Below, in pieces: positions 36,276 through 43,988 of a DNA stretch of 64,000 nucleotides (its first letter is position 1; each line of letters starts with the position of its first letter). Origin of the DNA: Granulicella paludicola (GTDB lineage Bacteria > Acidobacteriota > Terriglobia > Terriglobales > Acidobacteriaceae); the NCBI RefSeq assembly GCF_025685545.1, contig NZ_JAGSYC010000026.1, forward strand, positions 1-64,000. Direction: 5' to 3'. The notes below the pieces were generated by a model. That model saw only the letters and a program-made list of their open reading frames with translations. It did not search any database and was not told the DNA's origin. The translations under genes and the position numbers were made by a program.

Positions 36276-37988
36276 TTAGGGCTGGGTGGGAGCGGGAGAT
36301 GGGGGTGGCACAGCCGGGGGAGCAGTTGTATCAGCTGGCGGCGTGGTGCTGGTGGCCATCGGCTGCGTGAGGTCGATGTCGGCGGTGCCGATGCGGCCCG
36401 AAGAACCGATGCGCACGACGAAGCGAGCGCGGGTGGCTTTGCCTTCGAGATCGACCTTCTGCTGGAAGTTCAGTGGAACCTCGATGCGACCTGTGGCTGG
36501 AACCTTTGCGGGTGCGCTGAACTTCATGCTGAATGCCTTGGGATTTCCGATCGGCTTACTCTTCTTATCGAATTGAGTGATAGCAAGCACGATGTCAACT
36601 TTGCGAGTGGGGTCGGCCTCAGTGCCAAGAGACCAGGCGAGGCTGCGCGGAGCCACATGGATCTGAAACGTCTTCGGGTCGTTGGCCACACGGGAGACAT
36701 TGATCTCGGCGCCGTCATAGGCCATTTTGCTGTCGGCGGCAGAGACAAGATCGGACATCAAACGGCGTGAAGGAGCTTTGGGATCGACCGGGCGCGGGCG
36801 GAAGGCAAGGTAGTAGCCCTTGGTGGTAGAGATGGTGACGCCGGGACGATCGACCGTGACGTTGATCTTGCGGAACTTGTACGCATCGCGCGAGGTGTTG
36901 GTGGGGTGATAGACGAGGGTATAGAAGTCTGTGCCCTCTTCGGCGGCGGCATTGATTTGGACGTCGACGTCGTTGCGGCCATACATGGTGCGGCCGCCAG
37001 TGGCCTGGGCTAACTGCGAGAACTCATAGTTGCCGCCGAAAGGGTCGTTAAAGGCAGCAGCCCCGCCGTAGACGCCGGGGTCGATGAGCAAACCTGCAGG
37101 GTCAATGGTGGTAAGGGTGATGCGGGCATCGCGCATTAGATTTACGCAGTCCTGGCGCAGGCTATTGATGCGGTTCATCGTATCGACCGGTTGGTTTTCA
37201 AATCGCAGCGCCGGAAAGCCGCGACCGATCCAGATCATGTTCTTGTGGCCCTGATGGCCGATGGAGGCTTCAGAGATGCGACGGAGCGTGAGGAAGGCGG
37301 TTCCATAGCGCTCGGCAGCCCAGGACATGGAGTTGTTGCGCCAGGGGTTGCCGCTGAAGTGGTGCTTGAGCACGTCGAGTAGGAGCTGCTTGTTCTGCGT
37401 GTAGTCGTGCAGCACATCGAACTTATCGATGCCGACGGCGATGAGCATCGTGGGCGTGCTCATGTGGTCGGGCTGGCGTTCGAGGTATTTCTTAAGCGAG
37501 TACTGGGCGAAGGCTTCGTCCTCGAAGCGAGTGTTGAACTCGTCGAGCAGGATGATGTTGACGGGCGCGCGAGGGGCGAGGCGATCGAGGTCGGCGGTGG
37601 ATTCGATATCGACCTCAGGCGCTGGCAGGCGCGAGGTGCCAAGCTCGAAGTTGGTGATGGTCTGCGGGTCTTCGGACTCGGTAACGTGGAAGTCGGACTT
37701 GGTGAGACCCTGCACCGTCTTGCCGTCTTTGGTGGTAGCGACGACGTCGAGCACGACGATGCGCGTGGAGACGTGGACGGTGTAGGTGCCGTCGGGGTTC
37801 TGCGTGGGCTGCGTCGGGGTTCCATTTCGCTGACCGTTCTGCTGGGTTTGAACGGGTGGCGGCGCGGTCTGTACGGGCGCGGGAGTGGGTTCCTGCGAGG
37901 TGACCGTGACGGTCTTGGAGGCGTCCTGGGCGAGTAGCGGAAGTGCGAGGGAGATGGCGAGAAATGCGGGACCGATGCGGCGGTGCAT
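36276..37988 (-). CDS. VWFA-related protein (acidobacterial TIGR03436-type)
   Basis: 570 residues from ATG 37988 (MHRRIGPAFLAISLALPLLAQ, signal peptide). A Pro/Gln-rich linker, then an N-terminal strand domain (STRIVVLDVVATTKDGKTVQGLTKSDFHVTESEDPQTI), then a von Willebrand A-like fold with ILLDEFNTRFEDEAFAQ (MIDAS-like D-x-F-N-T) and HKNMIWIGRGFPALRF. The C-terminal half is beta-rich and ends in a Pro/Thr tail. This architecture is very common and multiplied in acidobacteria. Exported, probably adhesive or scaffold; no known partner. AGGTCAG upstream. Confidence 0.9.
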   Translation of the reverse strand: MHRRIGPAFLAISLALPLLAQDASKTVTVTSQEPTPAPVQTAPPPVQTQQNGQRNGTPTQPTQNPDGTYTVHVSTRIVVLDVVATTKDGKTVQGLTKSDFHVTESEDPQTITNFELGTSRLPAPEVDIESTADLDRLAPRAPVNIILLDEFNTRFEDEAFAQYSLKKYLERQPDHMSTPTMLIAVGIDKFDVLHDYTQNKQLLLDVLKHHFSGNPWRNNSMSWAAERYGTAFLTLRRISEASIGHQGHKNMIWIGRGFPALRFENQPVDTMNRINSLRQDCVNLMRDARITLTTIDPAGLLIDPGVYGGAAAFNDPFGGNYEFSQLAQATGGRTMYGRNDVDVQINAAAEEGTDFYTLVYHPTNTSRDAYKFRKINVTVDRPGVTISTTKGYYLAFRPRPVDPKAPSRRLMSDLVSAADSKMAYDGAEINVSRVANDPKTFQIHVAPRSLAWSLGTEADPTRKVDIVLAITQFDKKSKPIGNPKAFSMKFSAPAKVPATGRIEVPLNFQQKVDLEGKATRARFVVRIGSSGRIGTADIDLTQPMATSTTPPADTTAPPAVPPPSPAPTQP

Positions 37989-38080
37989 GCTGACCTCGTT
38001 GGTGGCGCGTTGCAGGTAAAGACACGGCAACGAGATAAGAGTCGCATACAGACGCGAAGATAGGTAGAGAAAAGATGAAG

Positions 38081-38106
38081 AAAGGCCCGGAGTAGTCCGG
38101 GCCTTT
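38081..38106 (-). terminator. Terminator left by rtcB
   Basis: AAAGGCCCGGA-GTA-GTCCGGGCCTTT 15 bp after the stop codon of the rtcB fragment, followed on the minus strand by TTC. The core GGCCCGGA..TCCGGGCC recurs at 39743-39777. Confidence 0.8.
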
Positions 38107-38120
38107 CGGGTGATGCAGGA

Positions 38121-38370
38121 TCAATCCTTGTAGGGATCGAACTCGTTGGCTCCTGCCATGGCCACGCCGACGGGCGTGAGCGTGTGCAGGAGGCGGATGG
38201 TGTTGCTATGAGCTGCAAGCACCTCGGTGAGGCGCTTGTAACAGTGCGGTGATTCGTCCAGACCTCCACCCTTAAGGACGACGTTCGAGCGCTGCATCCA
38301 CTCGTGCATCATCTCGGGCTTGACCAGGCCTTCACGCTTGCAGACACCGGTCTTGCGGTCTTCTTTTTGA
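38121..38370 (-). pseudogene. rtcB: 3' fragment of an RtcB-family RNA ligase gene
   Basis: The minus-strand frame encodes only about the last 80 residues of an RtcB-type protein: RKTGVCKREGLVKPEMMHEW, RSNVVLKGGGLDESPHCYKR, HTLTPVGVAMAGANEFDPYKD and a stop. VLKGGGLDESPH..YK and the GVAMAG end are typical of the family, whose full length is over 400 residues. Further 5' the frame meets a TGA near 38377 and the sequence is unrelated, so the manganese-site domain is absent. RtcB joins 2',3'-cyclic phosphate to 5'-OH RNA ends. This remnant cannot be active. Confidence 0.75.
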
Positions 38371-38462
38371 CAAAATCAGAGGATTATGTTCCGCTAAAGG
38401 AGTTCCGTCGCATCGTCGCCGAGAACAAATCCGCGCTGCACCGTCAGCGACTAAGAGGCTAA
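38367..38462 (+). pseudogene. Possible 3' remnant of a gene upstream of the AIPR-like gene
   Basis: A 31-codon frame from TTG 38367 reads LTKSEDYVPLKEFRRIVAEN then KSALHRQRLRG, stop at 38462, one base before the AIPR-like ATG. It looks like the end of a real protein and its tight spacing suggests an upstream operon partner. Its 5' part would be lost at the junction with the rtcB fragment. It could instead be a short leader peptide. Confidence 0.35.
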
Positions 38463-38463
38463 T

Positions 38464-39720
38464 ATGTCAGACAGCGTTATCGTTCCCCTTCCATTCCTTT
38501 CATCCCGCAAGCTTTCAGATCCATTCAACCCCCTCGAAAACCCAATCACAACCTACGAGTTCCGCGTAGACACACGGTCAATTCCCGACCTGCCTACCGA
38601 TGCTAACGCGCGACCATCCGAAGCGGCCAAGCTGCGCCGCGTCTACAAGTCGGTGCGTAATGCAGCATTGGACGGTGCACTTGACCCTGATGAAGGCGCA
38701 ACGCCAGGGCTCTTCGGCTATAAGCACTTGGGTATTAACGTTATCGCCGAGCGCGTGGAGGAAACCGATAAGAATCTCGCCACTCTCCACTTCAAACCCG
38801 GTCAGGGAGTGATGAACGGGGGGCACGGACTCGCGATCTTGCGTGAGCTCCAGCAGGATCCCGGTGCCGCGGAGATGCCACCTAACTTCGTCAAGGTAAC
38901 CGTAATCGTTGGGCTGCCAAACGCTGTGATCCCCGAGGTAGCCGGGGCAAACAATACTTCGGTTCAGGTCAAGGCTCAGTCGCTTCTCGAACTCAAGGGC
39001 GCTTTCGAACCTCTAAAGGATGTGTTGAAGGGGACGAGACTGGAAAATGACGTTCAGTGGCGCGAAGGAGACGTCGGCAGGGTAAAGGTGGACGATATCA
39101 TCGCAGCCATGACTTGCTTTCGTAGCGATGTTTATACCATTGGGGATCGCAAGCGTACACCGCACAACGCCTATGCTTACAAGACCGGGCTTATCGACGA
39201 CTTTCGCCGTGATCTAGAGGGTTACCATGCGCTAGCACCGCGACTAACTGAAATATTGGAATTTCAGGATTATGTGCGGACGCAGCCTAAGAAGGTTTAC
39301 AACGAAAATGGCGGGCGTTTCGGTGGTTTGAAGTTTGTTGATTCCATCTACACGGATGCTAAGGGTGAGAAGCGTAAGAAGCCGCTCCCTCCCTTCGTTA
39401 TGCCTTTTACTGGCGAGGAAGTTGAGCATCGCTTGAATGTTGCTGCAGTTTTCCCGATTCTCGCTGCGTTTCGGCAGATGATCAGCCGAAACGGTAATGA
39501 GTTTGAGTGGGTTGGTGGCTTTTCAGCAGTCAAGGAGCTTTGGGACTCCATAGCGATCGATGTAATGGATACTACAAAAGACGCCTGCCAACAGGCGGGT
39601 TATGTGCTGAATGCGTTGGGCAAATCCCGTTCCCACTGGGAAAACGTTCAAAGGATTGTGCAGATCAAGCTTCAGGATCAAGAGCTCGAGAAGATGCGTG
39701 CTGCCCTCAAAGACAGATAA
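38464..39720 (+). CDS. AIPR-like (abortive phage resistance family) protein
   Basis: 418 residues; AAGAGG five bases upstream. The core GLFGYKHLGINVIAERVEET, then VMNGGHGLAILREL, VKVTVIVGLP and VAGANNTSVQVKAQSLLELKGAF follows the AIPR layout, in which an 'NGxxT/NGGH' loop and a later 'NN' segment are diagnostic. AIPR proteins were named from abortive-infection phage resistance and are often found next to restriction-modification genes. It is related in layout to DGQHR/DndB proteins, which is the main alternative. No methyltransferase or nuclease is adjacent. It lies between two similar terminator hairpins and replaces most of rtcB. Confidence 0.6.
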   Translation: MSDSVIVPLPFLSSRKLSDPFNPLENPITTYEFRVDTRSIPDLPTDANARPSEAAKLRRVYKSVRNAALDGALDPDEGATPGLFGYKHLGINVIAERVEETDKNLATLHFKPGQGVMNGGHGLAILRELQQDPGAAEMPPNFVKVTVIVGLPNAVIPEVAGANNTSVQVKAQSLLELKGAFEPLKDVLKGTRLENDVQWREGDVGRVKVDDIIAAMTCFRSDVYTIGDRKRTPHNAYAYKTGLIDDFRRDLEGYHALAPRLTEILEFQDYVRTQPKKVYNENGGRFGGLKFVDSIYTDAKGEKRKKPLPPFVMPFTGEEVEHRLNVAAVFPILAAFRQMISRNGNEFEWVGGFSAVKELWDSIAIDVMDTTKDACQQAGYVLNALGKSRSHWENVQRIVQIKLQDQELEKMRAALKDR

Positions 39721-39742
39721 GTAGGTTTTCGGACAGAAACAG

Positions 39743-39777
39743 ACCAAGGCCCGGACTTTAGTCCGGGCCTTGGTTTT
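39743..39777 (+). terminator. Terminator of the AIPR-like gene
   Basis: ACCAAGGCCCGGAC-TTTA-GTCCGGGCCTTGGT then TTTTG. Confidence 0.92.
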
Positions 39778-39852
39778 GTGTGAGTAGCTTTGGCGGCCTA
39801 GCTGAAGCTAGGCCCTTCCGATATGTCCCGAGCTACTGTTCCGGTTAGGAAT

Positions 39853-40518
39853 TTACGAAGCAGCTTCTTCCGTCGCGACGATCTTCGCCGAAGCTACGGT
39901 GTAATTGGGCTCGCCGATCTTGAAGCGGGCAAAGCGGCGGACCGAGATGTTCTCTCCGAGCTTGGCTACGTTCGTGGCGATGACCTGCGCGATGGTCTGC
40001 GACTGGTCCTTGATGAACGGCTGGTCGAGGAGGCAGACCTCTTCGTAGAACTTGCCCATCTTGCCTTCGAGCATCTTCTCGATGATGTTTGCGGGCTTGC
40101 CGGAGGCCGCTGCCTGGGCGCGGTAGATCTCCTTCTCCTTCTCGATGTCCTCGGGCGTGACCTCGTCCTTACCCACGAAGCGCGGATCGACAGCGGCGAT
40201 GTGCATCGCGATGTCTTTCAGGAGTTCCTGGAAAGCATCGGTGCGGGCGACGAAGTCGGATTCGCAGTTGAGCTCAAGCAGAACGCCGATCTTACCGCCA
40301 GCGTGGATGTAGGTTCCGACAGCACCCTCGTTGGTGGTGCGGCTTGCCTTCTTGGCGGCCGAGGCCATGCCGCGCTTGCGCAGCACAACGAAGGCGTTTT
40401 CCATGTCGCCCTTGGCTTCCTGCAGGGCCTTGAGACAGTCGCCCATGGGGGCGCCGGACTTTTCGCGGAGTTCCTTGACGAGCTTGGCGTCGATCTTTAC
40501 GGCTTCAGTGGTAGACAT
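39853..40518 (-). CDS. tsf: Elongation factor Ts
   Basis: 221 residues, ATG 40518 with AAGGA five bases upstream (an in-frame start further up at 40536 is unlikely). It recycles EF-Tu by releasing GDP. The N-terminal UBA-like domain (VKELREKSGAPMGDCLKALQEAKGDMENA) and the core (GGKIGVLLELNCESDFVART) are intact. At 221 residues it is shorter than the 283 residues of E. coli EF-Ts, nearer the compact Thermus form. It follows rpsB with a hairpin between them. Confidence 0.97.
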   Translation of the reverse strand: MSTTEAVKIDAKLVKELREKSGAPMGDCLKALQEAKGDMENAFVVLRKRGMASAAKKASRTTNEGAVGTYIHAGGKIGVLLELNCESDFVARTDAFQELLKDIAMHIAAVDPRFVGKDEVTPEDIEKEKEIYRAQAAASGKPANIIEKMLEGKMGKFYEEVCLLDQPFIKDQSQTIAQVIATNVAKLGENISVRRFARFKIGEPNYTVASAKIVATEEAAS

Positions 40519-40561
40519 AGGTTCCTTTTTCTGCACGGCGCGATGTGGGCCGTTGTGAAAA

Positions 40562-40588
40562 GTGGCGCGGGCTCTGAGCCCGCGCCAC
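40562..40588 (-). terminator. Attenuator-like hairpin between rpsB and tsf
   Basis: GTGGCGCGGGCT-CTG-AGCCCGCGCCAC, followed on the minus strand by TTTTCAC. It lies after the rpsB stop and before the tsf start, so it could reduce tsf transcription relative to rpsB; an rpsB-tsf terminator is known in E. coli. Confidence 0.7.
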
Positions 40589-40670
40589 CATTGTTCTGGA
40601 TGGCTGTTACAACACGACTAATGTCGTGCTCCTTCCATTCGACATTGCCGAACGAAGGCAGCCGGAGCGC

Positions 40671-41609
<939 letters not shown>

Positions 41610-41749
41610 AAAAAGCTCCTGTTTATAGACCGGGCCGAGCACGCTTGACGTCTGCGGCTGGTCTGGATTAATCCCTGGCAATGAAGCGTCGGGAGATTTA
41701 GGTCCTGCCTCCGATGTAGGTGCTTCGGAGGGTGATGCGGGTGAATCGA

Positions 41750-41818
41750 GGTTGTCAGTTCTCAGTTGTCAGTAACAGCAAAACTTCACTGAAAACTGAA
41801 AACTGTGAACTGACAACC
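41750..41818. repeat. Inverted repeat of the GTTGTCAGTTCTCAG type, between rpsI and rpsB
   Basis: Arms GGTTGTCAGTTCTCAGTT (41750-41767) and AACTGTGAACTGACAACC (41801-41818) pair at 17 of 18 positions; the loop contains further ACTGAAAACTG units. It resembles dispersed A/T-richer repeats and lies ten bases beyond the rpsI stop, so it would form a stem in that transcript. Confidence 0.8.
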
Positions 41819-41826
41819 ACAGAGAA

Positions 41827-42222
41827 CTAGCGCTTCGAGAACTGGAAGCGAGCGCGAGCGCCCTTCTGGCCGTACTTCTTACGTTCCTTGCCGCGCGGAT
41901 CACGCGTTACAAAGCCTTCGGCCTTGAGCGCCTTGCGCAGCTCAACGTTGAACTCCATCAAAGCGCGCGTGATACCGAGCTTGACGGCATCGGCCTGCCC
42001 ATTGATGCCGCCGCCCTTGACCGTGGTCAGGATGTCGAAGGTTTCGTTGATGTCTGCAATGCCCAGGGGGCGCTTGGCGGCAATGCGCTGCGCGGGAGTC
42101 ACGAAGTACTCCTCAAACTGCTTGCCGTTGACGGTGAACTTGCCCGAACCGGGGCGCAGGAAGACGCGAGCGATTGCGCTCTTGCGGCGGCCAGTTCCGT
42201 AGTATTGAATCAAATCTGCCAT
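41827..42222 (-). CDS. rpsI: 30S ribosomal protein uS9
   Basis: 131 residues from ATG 42222 ([20 protein letters not shown]), GAGGA upstream. Family landmarks: [35 protein letters not shown], and the basic C-terminal tail [25 protein letters not shown] that reaches the P-site tRNA. It follows rplM after 63 bp. Confidence 0.98.
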   Translation of the reverse strand: MADLIQYYGTGRRKSAIARVFLRPGSGKFTVNGKQFEEYFVTPAQRIAAKRPLGIADINETFDILTTVKGGGINGQADAVKLGITRALMEFNVELRKALKAEGFVTRDPRGKERKKYGQKGARARFQFSKR

Positions 42223-42285
42223 TTTGAAAATCCTCATCGAGCCATAGCTCGCAAAATCTTTGTGCCGCGTTAGCTGGCGAATCCC

Positions 42286-42747
42286 TTAAGCCTTCTTGAT
42301 GCCACCCAGAACGGCGAGGGCGGTGGGCTGCTGAGCGTGGTGCGGATGATCGGCACCCTTATAGACCTTGAGCTTGGTACCCATCTGGCGACCGAGCTTG
42401 GACTTGGGCAGCATGCCCTTGATGGCCTCTTCGAGAATCTTCTCGGGACGACGGGCGAGCAGCTTGGTGTACTCCTCTTCACGCAGGCCGCCGGGGAAAC
42501 CGGTGTAGCGGCGGTATAGCTTTTGGCTCGCCTTCATGCCGGTAACGTGGATCTTCTCGGCGTTGATGACGATGACGTGGTCGCCCATGTCAATGTACGG
42601 GGTGTAGAGGGGATTCAGCTTGCCGGCGAGCAGATGCGCCGCGTGCGAAGCAAGGCGGCCGAGGGTCTGACCCGAGGCGTCGAGGACGAACCAGTTGCGC
42701 TTGATGTCTTTGCCGCTGGGGATGGTGGTCGTCTGATTGAGGTTCAT
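42286..42747 (-). CDS. rplM: 50S ribosomal protein uL13
   Basis: 153 residues; AAGGAG ten bases before ATG 42747. Landmarks: [54 protein letters not shown], and [31 protein letters not shown]. First gene of the ribosomal-protein operon with rpsI, reading leftward. Confidence 0.98.
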   Translation of the reverse strand: MNLNQTTTIPSGKDIKRNWFVLDASGQTLGRLASHAAHLLAGKLNPLYTPYIDMGDHVIVINAEKIHVTGMKASQKLYRRYTGFPGGLREEEYTKLLARRPEKILEEAIKGMLPKSKLGRQMGTKLKVYKGADHPHHAQQPTALAVLGGIKKA

Positions 42748-43165
42748 CGTAGGTTACTCCTTGGTTCTGCCGGCTTCGTGAATCGACTATGCGGCTTGAA
42801 GCTCGAAGCGTAGTGCAGTCAGCATGTTGGCGGCAGGGCGCACGAGGACAGGATTGTCCGCGCAGGCTGAAAGCCGGAGTTGCGGTTGAGCGCACAGAGC
42901 CTAAAGGAGCTAAACCATCTAGCTACATAGCGGGCTGGGGAGTGGGTGCCTGAGCGGGTCGGCGTATTTGTGCCCTACCCTGTTGCGGGACTCACCTCGG
43001 TGTCTCGGGCCTGTATGCCTCGTTGCCGCCCTGTTGAAAAGCTTGTATCAGGGCACACGGAGGTGTGGGCGCGGGACTGCGCGAGTATTCAGAATATGCG
43101 AGGTTTGGGGTGGGAGTCAACGACTTTGGCGATTGTATCGAAGAAGTTGGGGTAAAGTGGCAGCT
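42748..43165. other. Divergent intergenic region, rplM / TonB-like gene
   Basis: 418 bp. It must hold the ribosomal-operon promoter. A frame open from 42968 into the next gene has no signal peptide or family similarity before 43166, so I regard it as non-coding. No leader structure was identified with confidence. Confidence 0.5.
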
Positions 43166-43657
43166 ATGAAAAGAGTTATGGGATGGGTTCTGGCCTTCGG
43201 TTTGGGCTGCGGCGTGGCTTCCGCTCAGAGCACTGAGGCGGAGATTTCTGCTCGACTGATGGGTAAGCCCTTGCAACTGCGTGGGTTCTGGATGGACGAC
43301 AAGCTGCAGTTCGATGCTAAGGGAAGCCCGGTCGGTGCGAACACCGAGGGCACCTTCACGGAATCAGCTTTCGACGCGAAGAATGTGTCCTTGAACGGCG
43401 ACCACCTTCACATCGAGGGGCAGCGAGTCGGCCTGAAGTTTGAGAAGGTCGGCACGGTCAAGCGGCTCCCGATCTTTCAAAAAGGGATCTTTCGCAAGAG
43501 TCCGGAGATGATCGTGATTGAGATTGACGGCCAGGGCGACCGTGATTTCAGCAAGGAGCTGGACGCGATCTTCGCCGGATCGCTCGCTGAGGTTGCGCCC
43601 TCTCTTCGGCCTTATTGGCAGCCGTATGCGAGGAGGCATTTTCCTGAATGTGGTTGA
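43166..43657 (+). CDS. N-terminal half of a TonB-like energy transducer (frameshifted)
   Basis: 163 residues from ATG 43166: signal peptide MKRVMGWVLAFGLGCGVASAQ, then a beta-rich domain (EISARLMGKPLQLRGFWMDDKLQFD, AFDAKNVSLNGDHLHIEGQRVGLKF) ending SLRPYWQPYARRHFPECG and a stop. The domain is the usual N-terminal part of acidobacterial 'energy transducer TonB' proteins; the TonB C-terminal domain continues immediately in another frame (next entry). A single-base change near 43640-43657 would join them. Confidence 0.7.
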   Translation: MKRVMGWVLAFGLGCGVASAQSTEAEISARLMGKPLQLRGFWMDDKLQFDAKGSPVGANTEGTFTESAFDAKNVSLNGDHLHIEGQRVGLKFEKVGTVKRLPIFQKGIFRKSPEMIVIEIDGQGDRDFSKELDAIFAGSLAEVAPSLRPYWQPYARRHFPECG

Positions 43658-43970
43658 GCCGGAGAGGCCAGTACCTGCCGGAGTCGTTAAAATTGGCGGA
43701 GCAGTGAAGCCACCGAAACTGCTGAAGTCTGTTGACCCTTCGTTCAGCGATTGCGCCCGCGAGTTGAAGGTCTCAGGATCGACCTCAATCGATATGATCG
43801 TCGACGAGCAGGTCAATTTCGGGCATTTCGTGATTCGGCAACCGTTAGGGCTTGGTCTTGACGAACAAGCGATCGCCGCGCTCGTGCGCTATCGATTTGC
43901 TCCCGCCACGCGGGACGGTGTGCCGGTGAAGGTGGAACTAACGGTCGAGTCAAACTTCAGGATCTTCTGA
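43650..43970 (+). CDS. TonB C-terminal-like domain, out of frame with the preceding half
   Basis: This frame encodes VVEPERPVPAGVVKIGGAVK, PPKLLKSVDPSFSDCARELK and GLGLDEQAIAALVRYRFAPA, a TonB_C domain ending VELTVESNFRIF. TonB domains hand energy to outer-membrane receptors. It overlaps the preceding frame by eight bases. A GTG at 43650 has AGGAGG 13 bases upstream and could allow re-initiation, but without a signal or TM helix the fragment alone would not be exported. An ATG at 43626 is another option. A pseudogene, a sequencing error or a programmed shift are all possible. Confidence 0.6.
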   Translation: MVEPERPVPAGVVKIGGAVKPPKLLKSVDPSFSDCARELKVSGSTSIDMIVDEQVNFGHFVIRQPLGLGLDEQAIAALVRYRFAPATRDGVPVKVELTVESNFRIF

Positions 43971-43988
43971 AAGTCGAAAAATGTAGTT

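Noticed and set aside
42968-43165. 66-codon upstream extension of the TonB-like gene
   Set aside because: It precedes a good signal peptide at 43166 and is Arg/Cys/Trp-rich without similarity.
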